NCBI RefSeq assembly: GCF_003865075.1
Contig: NZ_BHWB01000025.1
Span: 1-61,442, forward strand
Source of the DNA: Bacteroides faecalis
GTDB lineage: Bacteria > Bacteroidota > Bacteroidia > Bacteroidales > Bacteroidaceae
Length of the DNA: 61,442 bases
Direction: 5' to 3'
In this document: one piece after another, positions 49,647 through 58,780 of the stretch
Layout: the number at the start of each line of letters is the position of its first letter
Numbering within the stretch: the first letter of the stretch is position 1
Notes under the pieces: model-generated
The model's input: the letters and a program-made list of their open reading frames with translations, nothing else
Database searches by the model: none
What the model was told of the DNA's origin: nothing
Program-made: the position numbers and the translations under genes

Positions 49647-51440
49647 ATGAGGAAAGAAAAACAGAGTTTGTTACAGCGTTGTATTAAATGGCGGGAAAAT
49701 AATATTAAGGAGAAACAATTCATCTTGATACTAAGTTTTCTTGTTGGTATCTTTACGGCGATGGCAGCCTTAATATTGAAATTCCTGATTCATGAAATAC
49801 AGAATTTTCTTACAGAAAACTTTAACGCGACAGAAGCTAACTACCTTTATTTAGTATATCCGGTAATCGGAATCTTTTTAGCGGGTTTGTTTGTACGGAA
49901 CATAGTAAAAGATGACATTAGTCATGGAGTCACTAAGATTCTGTATGCTATTTCCCGTAGACAAGGACGTATTAAAAGACATAATATATGGTCGTCTACC
50001 ATTGCCAGTGCTATAACCATCGGATTCGGTGGATCGGTCGGGGCGGAGGCTCCTATTGTATTAACCGGTTCGGCAATCGGTTCCAATCTGGGAAGTGTGT
50101 TCAAGATGGAACATCGTACCCTGATGTTACTGGTTGGTTGCGGTGCGGCAGGTGCAATTGCCGGAATCTTTAAGGCTCCGATCGCCGGTTTGGTGTTTAC
50201 GTTGGAAGTCTTGATGATTGACTTGACTATGTCCTCTTTGCTTCCTTTATTAATTTCGGCAGTAACGGCAGCAACAGTATCTTATATCATTACCGGAACT
50301 GAGGCTATGTTTAAATTCCATCTGGATCAGGCATTCGAGTTGGAGCGTATTCCTTATGTTATTTTATTAGGTATTTTCTGTGGCCTTGTTTCGCTGTATT
50401 TTACCCGTGCAATGAATTCCGTAGAAGGAGTTTTCGGAAAGCTCAAAAATCCATATAAGAAACTGGCTTTCGGCGGGGTGATGTTGAGTGTATTAATTTT
50501 CCTTTTTCCTCCTCTTTATGGCGAAGGTTACGATACGATTGAACTTTTACTGAATGGATCATCGGCAGTAGAGTGGGATACGGTCATGAACAATTCCATG
50601 TTCTATGGATATGGTAATTTGTTGTTGGTATATCTTTTACTGATTATCTTGTTTAAGGTGTTTGCTTCCAGTGCAACGAATGGTGGAGGTGGATGTGGTG
50701 GTATTTTTGCACCTTCACTTTATCTGGGATGTATTGCGGGATTTGTCTTTTCTCATTTCAGTAATGAGTTTGAATTCTCTGCTTTTCTGCCCGAAAAGAA
50801 TTTTGCTTTAATGGGAATGGCAGGAGTGATGAGTGGTGTCATGCATGCTCCTCTGACCGGCGTATTCCTGATTGCGGAACTGACAGGAGGATATGACTTG
50901 TTTCTTCCATTGATGATTGTCTCGGTAAGTTCATACCTGACGATTATTGTATTTGAGCCACATAGTATTTACTCCATGCGTCTTGCCAAGAAAGGGCAAT
51001 TACTCACTCATCATAAAGATAAAGCTGTATTAACATTGATGAAGATGGAGAATGTGGTAGAGAAAGATTTTGTGGTAGTCCACCCGGAAATGGATTTGGG
51101 TGAACTTGTAAAAGCAATTGCTGCTTCACATCGAAATGTTTTTCCGGTGACAGATAAAAAGACAGGTGAGTTGTTGGGATTAGTACTGTTGGATGACATT
51201 CGTAATATCATGTTTCGTCAAGAACTTTATCATCGCTTTACCGTTAGTAAATTGATGACATCTGCTCCTGCAAAGATCTTTGATACGGATGGAATGGAGC
51301 AAGTGATGCAGACTTTTGATGATACAAAAGCATGGAACTTACCTGTGGTAGATGAAGAAGGTCGTTATGAAGGTTTTGTCTCTAAGTCGAAGATATTTAA
51401 TTCATATCGACAGGTGTTGGTACATTTTTCAGAAGACTAG
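49647..51440 (+). CDS. ClC-type chloride channel or transporter with CBS domains
   Basis: 597-residue inner-membrane protein. The ClC core (about 25-430) has the ion-pathway motif GGSVGAEAPIVLTGSAIG with the gating Glu134, GCGAAGAIAGIFKAPIAGLVFTLE, and the later GGGGCGGIFAPSLYLG segment. Two CBS domains follow (about 465-590: VVHPEMDLGELVKAIAASHRNVFPV and MTSAPAKIFDTDGMEQVM). The canonical GSGIP selectivity motif is not clear. It may exchange chloride for protons or carry another anion. It begins directly after the Sua5 stop and fmt follows 5 bp later. Confidence 0.9.
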   Translation: MRKEKQSLLQRCIKWRENNIKEKQFILILSFLVGIFTAMAALILKFLIHEIQNFLTENFNATEANYLYLVYPVIGIFLAGLFVRNIVKDDISHGVTKILYAISRRQGRIKRHNIWSSTIASAITIGFGGSVGAEAPIVLTGSAIGSNLGSVFKMEHRTLMLLVGCGAAGAIAGIFKAPIAGLVFTLEVLMIDLTMSSLLPLLISAVTAATVSYIITGTEAMFKFHLDQAFELERIPYVILLGIFCGLVSLYFTRAMNSVEGVFGKLKNPYKKLAFGGVMLSVLIFLFPPLYGEGYDTIELLLNGSSAVEWDTVMNNSMFYGYGNLLLVYLLLIILFKVFASSATNGGGGCGGIFAPSLYLGCIAGFVFSHFSNEFEFSAFLPEKNFALMGMAGVMSGVMHAPLTGVFLIAELTGGYDLFLPLMIVSVSSYLTIIVFEPHSIYSMRLAKKGQLLTHHKDKAVLTLMKMENVVEKDFVVVHPEMDLGELVKAIAASHRNVFPVTDKKTGELLGLVLLDDIRNIMFRQELYHRFTVSKLMTSAPAKIFDTDGMEQVMQTFDDTKAWNLPVVDEEGRYEGFVSKSKIFNSYRQVLVHFSED

Positions 51441-51445
51441 AAGAA

Positions 51446-52414
51446 ATGAAGAAAGAAGATTTAAGAATTGTATATATGGGCACACCCGATTTTGCGGTGG
51501 AGGCCTTGCGTCAGTTGGTAGAGGGTGGTTATAACGTAGTAGGTGTGATAACAATGCCTGATAAACCGGCAGGACGCGGACATAAAGTGCAGTATTCTCC
51601 GGTAAAACAATATGCGTTGGAACAGAATTTGCCTTTGTTGCAACCTGAAAAGCTAAAGGATGAAGCTTTTGTGGAAGCTCTTCGTGCTTGGAAGGCAGAC
51701 TTACAGATTGTGGTTGCCTTTCGGATGTTGCCGGAAGTAGTATGGAACATGCCTCGATTGGGTACATTTAATCTTCATGCTTCCCTGCTTCCTCAATATC
51801 GTGGTGCGGCTCCTATCAATTGGGCGGTAATCAATGGGGATACGGAGACAGGGATTACTACTTTTTTCTTAAAACATGAAATAGATACCGGTGAAGTAAT
51901 TCAGCAGGTACGAGTGCCAATTGCAGATACAGATAATGTAGAAGTGGTGCATGATAAACTGATGATGTTGGGAGGAAAGTTGGTTGTTGAAACAGTTGAT
52001 GATATTTTAAATGGTACAGTGAAATCTATTCCTCAGGAAGAAATGGCGGTAGCAGGTGAACTTCGTCCGGCTCCGAAGATCTTTAAAGAGACTTGTCGCA
52101 TTGATTGGAATCAGCCGGTGAAGAAGGTATACGATTTTATTCGCGGATTATCTCCTTATCCTGCCGCATGGACCGAATTGATAAACTCTGAAGGGGAAGC
52201 AGTAATAATGAAAGTATTTGAAAGTGAGAAAATACATGAAACACATGATCTTACTCCGGGTACTATTGTTACGGATGGGAAGAAATATATCAAAGTCGCC
52301 GTACCTGACGGATTTGTTTCCATACTATCTTTGCAGCTTCCCGGTAAGAAACGTCTTAAAACGGACGAATTTCTTCGTGGATTCCATCTTACGAATGAAT
52401 TTCGAATGAACTAA
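51446..52414 (+). CDS. fmt: Methionyl-tRNA formyltransferase
   Basis: Formylates Met-tRNAi using 10-formyltetrahydrofolate to start translation. 322 residues with the catalytic triad Asn109, His111 and Asp147 (FNLHASLLPQYRGAAPINW and EIDTGEVI), the N-terminal IVYMGTPDFAV, and a C-terminal anticodon-region-binding domain with GLSPYPAAWTEL. 5 bp after clc. Confidence 0.96.
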   Translation: MKKEDLRIVYMGTPDFAVEALRQLVEGGYNVVGVITMPDKPAGRGHKVQYSPVKQYALEQNLPLLQPEKLKDEAFVEALRAWKADLQIVVAFRMLPEVVWNMPRLGTFNLHASLLPQYRGAAPINWAVINGDTETGITTFFLKHEIDTGEVIQQVRVPIADTDNVEVVHDKLMMLGGKLVVETVDDILNGTVKSIPQEEMAVAGELRPAPKIFKETCRIDWNQPVKKVYDFIRGLSPYPAAWTELINSEGEAVIMKVFESEKIHETHDLTPGTIVTDGKKYIKVAVPDGFVSILSLQLPGKKRLKTDEFLRGFHLTNEFRMN

Positions 52415-52438
52415 CCTTTTATGAACTAAAATAGATAA

Positions 52439-53092
52439 ATGATGAAACCAATTATTGCTCCTTCCATTCTTTCGGCTGATTTTGGATATTTGGCGAGAGA
52501 TATTGAAATGATAAACCGCAGTGAAGCGGAGTGGGTGCATATTGATATTATGGACGGAGTGTTTGTTCCTAATATTTCGTTCGGCTTTCCGGTATTGAAA
52601 TATGTAGCTAAATTAACGAACAAGCCTTTGGATGTACATTTGATGATTGTTAATCCGGAGAAGTTTATACCGGAAGTTAAAGCACTGGGTGCTCATACGA
52701 TGAATGTTCATTATGAAGCTTGCCCTCATTTACACAGGGTAATTCAGCAGATCAGGGAAGCAGGGATGCAGCCTGCTGTAACTATTAATCCGGCAACTCC
52801 GGTAGCTTTATTGCAAGATATTATACAGGATGTTTATATGGTTCTTATCATGAGTGTAAATCCTGGATTCGGCGGACAGAAGTTTATAGAACACTCTGTT
52901 GAAAAAGTCCGTGAGTTGAAGTCTTTGATTGAACGTACAGGGTCGAAAGCTTTGATTGAAGTGGACGGAGGAGTGAACTTAGAGACGGGAGCTCGGTTAG
53001 TGGAAGCAGGAGCGGATGCATTAGTAGCCGGTAATGCGGTGTTCGGAGCACCCGATCCGGAACAGATGATTCGGAAGTTACACGAAATCTAA
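52439..53092 (+). CDS. rpe: Ribulose-phosphate 3-epimerase
   Basis: Interconverts ribulose 5-phosphate and xylulose 5-phosphate. 217 residues, TIM barrel: IAPSILSADFGYLARDI, the metal ligands His34 and Asp36 in VHIDIMDGVFVPN, LDVHLMI, LIMSVNPGFGGQ, and IEVDGGVN near the C-terminus. Followed by comEC after 8 bp. Confidence 0.95.
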   Translation: MMKPIIAPSILSADFGYLARDIEMINRSEAEWVHIDIMDGVFVPNISFGFPVLKYVAKLTNKPLDVHLMIVNPEKFIPEVKALGAHTMNVHYEACPHLHRVIQQIREAGMQPAVTINPATPVALLQDIIQDVYMVLIMSVNPGFGGQKFIEHSVEKVRELKSLIERTGSKALIEVDGGVNLETGARLVEAGADALVAGNAVFGAPDPEQMIRKLHEI

Positions 53093-53100
53093 TTTATTTT

Positions 53101-55197
53101 TTGGATAATTACTATTTACATCAGTATCCATATATACGCCTGATTATCCCATGGATAACAGGCGTTTTTTGTGGAGATATGTTCTTTGACAATACATCTG
53201 TACTGTCTGGAAGTATCCTTCTTTTTTGTTTTTTTGTCGGTTTATCCTTTGCTTTTCATTTTTTACGACGTCATTCCCTGCGTTGGTGTTTTGGTTTCTC
53301 GGTTTCTGCTCTTTGTTTTATGGGAGGGTGGATAGGAATAACAGGGCAATTGCAACAGTCTGTTTATGACTTTAAAGATCAAGAAACAGTGTATCGGGTA
53401 CGATTGACAGATGCACCGGAGTTAAAGGAGCGGTCCTACCTTTGTCGTGTATTTCTGGAAGAGTATCATGATTCTGTCAATATTTGTCCGGTGGAGCGAA
53501 AGGCTATTCTTTATCTGGAACAAGATTCGTCAGTAGTGCGGTTACAGGATGGAGATGAACTATTAGTTTCTTCGCAAATCTCTCCTCCTGTGAACGGGAA
53601 AAACTTTGGAGAATTTGACTATAGCCGCTATCTGATGTATAAAGGGATCGCCGGAACCGGATATGTTGCTTCCGGGAAATGGACAAAGTTGTCTTCTGTT
53701 TCAGTTTCTTCCCTTCGGTTGATGGCTAATTCTTATCGGGAGAAGTTGCTGGCTTTATATCGGAAACTAGGGTTTGAAGGAGATGAATTAGCGGTACTTT
53801 CAGCATTGACTGTGGGGGATAAAACTGAGCTAAGTGAATCAATTCGTGAAAGTTATTCTGTTTCTGGTGCAAGTCATGTTTTGGCATTATCCGGTTTGCA
53901 TATAGGACTTTTATATGTCTTATTTTCTTATATTTTGAAATTGTTGGATGTGAAGGGAGGTAATGCGGGAAAATATTTGCGCACTCTTCTTCTCCTTCTA
54001 TTATTATGGTCCTTTGCATTTTTCACAGGACTGTCGCCGTCAGTTATTCGTTCGGCCAGTATGTTTTCTGCGTTGGCAGTAGCAGAAGTATTCAGCCGTA
54101 AGGCTATCTCATTAAATACTTTAGCTGCAGTTGCGTGGTTTATGTTATTATGTAAACCGGTCTGGCTGTTTGATGTAGGTTTTCAACTTTCATTTCTTGC
54201 GGTAGCGTCTATTTTATTAATTCAGAAACCGATTTATCAGTTGCTTCCTGTCAAGGGTTGGTTGGGAAAATATATCTGGGGATTGATGGCAGTATCTATA
54301 GCGGCACAATTAGGTACGGCTCCCCTTGTTATGTTTTACTTTTCCCGTTTTTCCACTCATTTCTTATTGACTAACCTGGTAGTGATTCCTTTAGTAACCA
54401 TTATATTATATATGGCTGTTTTGATGCTTTGCCTGACTCCTTTTTTCTGGCTTCAATCTGTCATGGCTGAAGGATGCAGGTTGCTTCTTAAGGCTCTTAA
54501 TACTTTTGTCCATTGGGTAGAGCAATTACCATTCTCTTCCATAGATAATATTTGGCTTTATCAATGGGAAGTTGCAGGCTTTTATATATTCCTATTGTTG
54601 GTATTGTATTATATGATGAAGCGCCGGCTTCGATACTTATGGGTGTGTTTATCCTTTTTGTTGATGTTGGGAACGGGACATTCTATTATGAATTGGGTAA
54701 ATCATCCTCAACGTAGTCTTGTCTTTTATAATGTTCGTGGGTGTCCGGTGGTGCATTGTATAGAAAATGATGGGCATTCATGGCTTAGTTACGGAGATCA
54801 GCAATCGGATAAGAGACGTTTACAGCGTGTCGCAGCGAACTATTGGAAACAGATTCAACTTTTACCTCCTGTTGAAGTTAAAACGGATTTTCAGTCTGCC
54901 GGCTTCTCTCGTCACCGGCAGATATTATCTTATCATGGCTGTCGTGTGGGTATGATCACAGACAACCGTTGGCAAAACAAATCTGCTGTTTCTCCGTTAT
55001 CTATTCAATATCTTTATTTGTGTAAAGGTTATGAAGGACATATGAAAGAGCTAACCCGGATATTTTCTCCGTCATGTATCGTTTTGGATGCTTCTTTTTC
55101 AGAATCTCGAAAGCGGCTTCTAGAAAAGGAATGTCGGCAATTAGGTTTCCGATTTATCTCTTTATCTGAAGAAGGTTCTATCCGCTTTTTGCTCTAA
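53101..55197 (+). CDS. ComEC/Rec2 family competence protein
   Basis: 698-residue membrane protein related to the DNA-uptake channel ComEC. It has N-terminal helices and a DUF4131-type region (about 30-200), then the competence domain with VSGASHVLALSGLHIGLLY, FAFFTGLSPSVIRSASMF and KPVWLFDVGFQLSFLAVASILL. After about residue 520 is a soluble region of about 180 residues where other ComEC proteins have a metallo-beta-lactamase domain, but the HxHxDH motif is not visible. TTG at 53101 is the likely start, 8 bp after rpe. Whether this strain is competent is not indicated. Confidence 0.87.
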   Translation: MDNYYLHQYPYIRLIIPWITGVFCGDMFFDNTSVLSGSILLFCFFVGLSFAFHFLRRHSLRWCFGFSVSALCFMGGWIGITGQLQQSVYDFKDQETVYRVRLTDAPELKERSYLCRVFLEEYHDSVNICPVERKAILYLEQDSSVVRLQDGDELLVSSQISPPVNGKNFGEFDYSRYLMYKGIAGTGYVASGKWTKLSSVSVSSLRLMANSYREKLLALYRKLGFEGDELAVLSALTVGDKTELSESIRESYSVSGASHVLALSGLHIGLLYVLFSYILKLLDVKGGNAGKYLRTLLLLLLLWSFAFFTGLSPSVIRSASMFSALAVAEVFSRKAISLNTLAAVAWFMLLCKPVWLFDVGFQLSFLAVASILLIQKPIYQLLPVKGWLGKYIWGLMAVSIAAQLGTAPLVMFYFSRFSTHFLLTNLVVIPLVTIILYMAVLMLCLTPFFWLQSVMAEGCRLLLKALNTFVHWVEQLPFSSIDNIWLYQWEVAGFYIFLLLVLYYMMKRRLRYLWVCLSFLLMLGTGHSIMNWVNHPQRSLVFYNVRGCPVVHCIENDGHSWLSYGDQQSDKRRLQRVAANYWKQIQLLPPVEVKTDFQSAGFSRHRQILSYHGCRVGMITDNRWQNKSAVSPLSIQYLYLCKGYEGHMKELTRIFSPSCIVLDASFSESRKRLLEKECRQLGFRFISLSEEGSIRFLL

Positions 55198-55244
55198 GTA
55201 CAAAGATTTATCGTACATTTGCAACTCAAAAAAGTAATTATAGT

Positions 55245-56282
55245 ATGCTGACTAAAGTAATTGAACAGGCTAAGATTGATCATTTTACAAAGTGGTTTGA
55301 ACGAGCTGACAAAATAGTAATCGTGTCTCATGTTTCTCCGGATGGCGATGCTATCGGTTCATCATTGGGACTTTATCACTTTCTGGATTCACAGGAAAAA
55401 AATGTAAATGTCATTGTTCCCAATGCGTTTCCTGATTTTCTGAGATGGATGCCGGGTAGTAAAGATGTTCTTTTGTATGACCGTTATAAAGATTTTGCCG
55501 ATAAATTGATAGCCGAAGCAGATATTATTTGTTGTCTTGATTTCAATGCGTTAAAACGTATTGAGGATATGGCAGATGCAGTTGTTGCATCTCCGGCACG
55601 TAAAGTCTTGATTGATCATCATCTTTATCCGGAAGATTTTTGTAAGATTACGATGTCTTATCCTACCATTTCTTCTACTTCCGAATTAATATTTCGTTTG
55701 ATTTGCCGAATGGGTTATTTCAGTGATATTTCCAAAGAAGGAGCCGAATGTATTTACACCGGTATGATGACTGATACAGGTGGGTTTACTTACAACTCCA
55801 ACAATTGCGAGATCTATTTCATTATCAGTGAACTCCTTTCCAAAGGTATTGATAAAGATGACATCTATCGCAAGGTGTACAATACTTACTCTGAGAGTCG
55901 TTTGCGTTTGATGGGATATGTCTTGTCGAACATGGTGGTATATTCTGATTGTAACGCTGCACTCATTTCTCTTACGAAAGAGGAACAGGGGAGATTTGAT
56001 TATATCAAAGGCGACAGCGAGGGCTTTGTCAATATTCCCTTATCTATTAAAAATGTATGTTTCTCTTGCTTTTTGCGTGAAGATACCGAGAAGCCGATGA
56101 TAAAAATATCTCTTCGTTCCGTAGGAACTTTCCCTTGTAATCAAGTGGCTGCTGAATTCTTTAATGGAGGTGGGCATTTGAATGCATCCGGAGGTGAATT
56201 CTTTGGAACAATGGAGGAAGCAAAGGCTGTTTTTGAAAAGGCACTTGAAAAGTATAAGCCTTTGCTTATAGCTAAAAACTAA
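55245..56282 (+). CDS. DHH phosphoesterase, NrnA-like (oligoribonuclease/pAp phosphatase)
   Basis: 345 residues of the DHH-DHHA1 superfamily. Metal ligands are in HVSPDGDAIGSS (His29, Asp33, Asp35), CLDFNALKRI (Asp99) and LIDHHLYPE (Asp124-His126), with MMTDTGGFTYN further on. The DHHA1 domain (about 215-335) ends in NGGGHLNASGGEF, the nucleotide-binding glycine motif. NrnA enzymes degrade nanoRNAs and c-di-NMP breakdown products and dephosphorylate pAp. 47 bp after comEC; a strong hairpin follows. Confidence 0.9.
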   Translation: MLTKVIEQAKIDHFTKWFERADKIVIVSHVSPDGDAIGSSLGLYHFLDSQEKNVNVIVPNAFPDFLRWMPGSKDVLLYDRYKDFADKLIAEADIICCLDFNALKRIEDMADAVVASPARKVLIDHHLYPEDFCKITMSYPTISSTSELIFRLICRMGYFSDISKEGAECIYTGMMTDTGGFTYNSNNCEIYFIISELLSKGIDKDDIYRKVYNTYSESRLRLMGYVLSNMVVYSDCNAALISLTKEEQGRFDYIKGDSEGFVNIPLSIKNVCFSCFLREDTEKPMIKISLRSVGTFPCNQVAAEFFNGGGHLNASGGEFFGTMEEAKAVFEKALEKYKPLLIAKN

Positions 56283-56380
56283 GAATTTTTTCCTAAAAGC
56301 CGCCCTGATTCTTAATGTAAAGTATAGGTCTTTTTCTAGTGATGAGATTTATATGGATTATAATAACATGGTTAAATGTG

Positions 56381-56423
56381 TAAGGAGAAGGTTAAAAGTT
56401 ACAAACTTTTAACCTTCTCCTTA
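56381..56423. terminator. Perfect 20-bp hairpin terminator
   Basis: Arms 56381-56400 and 56404-56423 are perfect inverted copies with a 3-nt loop (ACA), followed by a TG-interrupted T-run. It ends the sua5-to-DHH cluster before the next promoter. Confidence 0.75.
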
Positions 56424-56445
56424 TGTTTTATTCCTCGATTTGAGA

Positions 56446-56453
56446 TACATTTG
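56446..56453 (+). promoter_or_regulatory. -7 element for the DUF4827 gene
   Basis: TACATTTG fits TAnnTTTG; the ATG is 26 bp downstream. The -33 zone overlaps the end of the preceding hairpin and is only weakly matched (TTTT near 56426). Confidence 0.5.
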
Positions 56454-56479
56454 TGCCAAATATAGCTAAATAACAGATA

Positions 56480-57139
56480 ATGAAGAAACTTGTATATTTA
56501 TTTCTCTCTTTGATGGCTGCCGGTGGTCTATTTCAGGCATGTGATAACTCCAAAACATATGCAGAGCAATTGGAAGATGAAAAAAGAGAGGTGAGTAGGT
56601 TCATTAGAGATAATGGAATCCATATTATTTCGCAGGATGAATTTGAAAGGAATGATACAGTTACAAATTTGGATAGGAATGAATATGTAGCTCTTTCTGA
56701 TGGGGTGTATATGCAAATAGTGGATAGAGGTTCCGAAGAAAATAAAACGGATACTTTTGCTACAAATGATGAAATTTGTGTTCGCTATATAGAAAGAAGT
56801 ATAATGGGTGACTCCATTCAATCTTTGAACGTTTTTTATCCAGGATATGAGAATCCTCTTATTTATTCATCTCCTTTGGTGTTTCGTTATAATGTTCAAG
56901 GTTCTTATGCCTATGGTACAGTTGTAGAAATGGATTATTCGTGGATGCTCATGGTTCGTAGCCAATTGAGGGATTATACAGTACCTGCTGGTTGGTTGTT
57001 GGCATTACCTTTTGTTCGTAATAACGCTCATGTCCGTTTAATTGTGCCTTCTAAGATGGGACATGCTGCATTGCAAAGTTCGAATTATGTTATTCCTTAT
57101 CACTACGATATTTGGTCATTCAGTAAAGCACTGAATTAG
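56480..57139 (+). CDS. DUF4827 lipoprotein
   Basis: 219 residues. The signal peptide ends in a lipobox-like GLFQAC (Cys at residue 21), so probably a lipoprotein. The rest matches the DUF4827 pattern I know from Bacteroides: YAEQLEDEKREVSRFIRDNGI, then a beta-rich domain with YVALSDGVYMQIVDRG and VPAGWLLALPFVR. The pattern 'charged helix, then FKBP-like beta-sheet' recalls peptidyl-prolyl isomerase-like lipoproteins of this phylum; no activity can be claimed. Confidence 0.8.
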   Translation: MKKLVYLFLSLMAAGGLFQACDNSKTYAEQLEDEKREVSRFIRDNGIHIISQDEFERNDTVTNLDRNEYVALSDGVYMQIVDRGSEENKTDTFATNDEICVRYIERSIMGDSIQSLNVFYPGYENPLIYSSPLVFRYNVQGSYAYGTVVEMDYSWMLMVRSQLRDYTVPAGWLLALPFVRNNAHVRLIVPSKMGHAALQSSNYVIPYHYDIWSFSKALN

Positions 57140-57174
57140 AACACTAACATAAATAATATTTTTAGTTAATACTT

Positions 57175-58563
57175 ATGACTCTAATTAAATCTATCTCTGG
57201 AATCCGTGGTACTATTGGCGGAGGAGCAGGAGAGGGACTGAATCCACTTGACATTGTAAAATTCACTTCGGCATATGCTACTTTGATTCGCAAGACTTGT
57301 AAAGTGAAAAGTAACAAGATTGTTGTGGGACGCGATGCCCGTATTTCTGGTGAAATGGTGAAAAACGTAGTAGTTGGTACATTGATGGGGATGGGATGGG
57401 ATGTTGTAGACATTGATCTGGCTTCTACTCCGACTACAGAATTGGCTGTTACGATGGAAGGGGCTTGTGGAGGTATCATTCTGACAGCTTCTCATAATCC
57501 TAAACAGTGGAATGCACTGAAGCTGCTTAATGAACATGGTGAATTTTTGAATGCAGCAGAAGGCAACGAAGTACTTCGTATTGCTGAAGCGGAAGAGTTC
57601 GACTATGCAGATGTAGATCATCTGGGTTCCTATCGGAAAGATCTTACCTATAATAAAAAACATATTGATAGTGTTTTGGCTCTTGATTTGGTAGACGTAG
57701 AGGCTATTAAAAAGGCAAATTTCCGTGTAGCTATTGATTGCGTGAATTCCGTAGGTGGTATCATTCTCCCTGAACTTCTTGAACGTTTAGGTGTGAAGCA
57801 TATAGAGAAACTTTACTGTGAGCCAACTGGAAATTTTCAACATAACCCGGAACCGCTGGAAAAGAATCTGGGTGACATTATGAATTTAATGAAAGCTGGT
57901 AAAGCTGATGTTGCTTTTGTAGTAGATCCTGATGTAGACCGTTTAGCTATGATTTGTGAAAATGGTGCAATGTATGGTGAAGAGTATACATTAGTTACCG
58001 TAGCTGATTATATATTGAAACATACTCCGGGTAATACAGTTTCTAACTTGAGTTCTACCCGTGCTTTACGTGATGTAACTCGCAAATATGGTATGGAATA
58101 TGCTGCGGCTGCCGTAGGAGAAGTTAATGTAGTGACAAAGATGAAAGAAACCAATGCGGTCATTGGTGGAGAAGGTAATGGCGGAGTTATTTATCCGGCA
58201 AGTCATTATGGACGTGATGCTCTGGTAGGTATTGCCCTGTTCCTCAGTCATCTTGCACATGAAGGTAAAAAGGTAAGTGAGCTTCGTGCAACTTATCCTC
58301 CTTATTTTATTGCTAAAAATCGTGTAGATCTTACACCTGAAATTGATGTAGATGCTATTCTTGCTAAAGTGAAAGAGATCTATAAAAATGAAGAGATCAA
58401 TGATATTGATGGCGTGAAGATTGATTTTGTTGATAAATGGGTACATTTGCGTAAAAGTAATACTGAACCGATTATTCGCGTATATAGCGAGGCTTCTACT
58501 ATGGAAGCTGCAGACGAGATCGGTCAACAGATAATGAATGTGATTAATGAGTTGGCGAAGTAA
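57175..58563 (+). CDS. glmM: Phosphoglucosamine mutase-type phosphohexomutase
   Basis: Alpha-D-phosphohexomutase, 462 residues. The phosphoserine Ser106 is in ILTASHNPKQWNALK, the metal site is DPDVDRL (Asp251, Asp253, Asp255), the sugar-binding loop is GEGNGGVIYP, and the phosphate-binding loop is RKSNTEPIIRVYSEA. The SNTEP form of the last loop and overall length fit GlmM (glucosamine 6-phosphate to glucosamine 1-phosphate), but a phosphomannomutase role cannot be excluded. Followed by its own terminator. Confidence 0.85.
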   Translation: MTLIKSISGIRGTIGGGAGEGLNPLDIVKFTSAYATLIRKTCKVKSNKIVVGRDARISGEMVKNVVVGTLMGMGWDVVDIDLASTPTTELAVTMEGACGGIILTASHNPKQWNALKLLNEHGEFLNAAEGNEVLRIAEAEEFDYADVDHLGSYRKDLTYNKKHIDSVLALDLVDVEAIKKANFRVAIDCVNSVGGIILPELLERLGVKHIEKLYCEPTGNFQHNPEPLEKNLGDIMNLMKAGKADVAFVVDPDVDRLAMICENGAMYGEEYTLVTVADYILKHTPGNTVSNLSSTRALRDVTRKYGMEYAAAAVGEVNVVTKMKETNAVIGGEGNGGVIYPASHYGRDALVGIALFLSHLAHEGKKVSELRATYPPYFIAKNRVDLTPEIDVDAILAKVKEIYKNEEINDIDGVKIDFVDKWVHLRKSNTEPIIRVYSEASTMEAADEIGQQIMNVINELAK

Positions 58564-58586
58564 AAGCCAATTGTAATAGAATAAAT

Positions 58587-58631
58587 AAAAAATAATGCTG
58601 CTATCTATCATTGATGGTAGCATTATTTTTT
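58587..58631 (+). terminator. Terminator after glmM
   Basis: Outer arms 58587-58599 and 58619-58631 are complementary (AATAATGCT core), with partial pairing inside, and end in seven Ts. Confidence 0.78.
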
Positions 58632-58718
58632 TGTTTCTGAGGGATGTCCTGTTTCTATAAATAGGACCAAAAAGGGAAATATGGTTTAAAACTGTCTTAG
58701 CTAATAGTTTTAAATTGC

Positions 58719-58726
58719 TATATTTG
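58719..58726 (+). promoter_or_regulatory. -7 element for the sensor gene
   Basis: TATATTTG fits TAnnTTTG and lies 54 bp before the ATG at 58781; a weak TTAG is 18 bp upstream. Confidence 0.42.
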
Positions 58727-58780
58727 CCTTTGATATTTAAAAATAGTCCCTCTATTTGTGAGCTAATTTTAATAGTTTGT

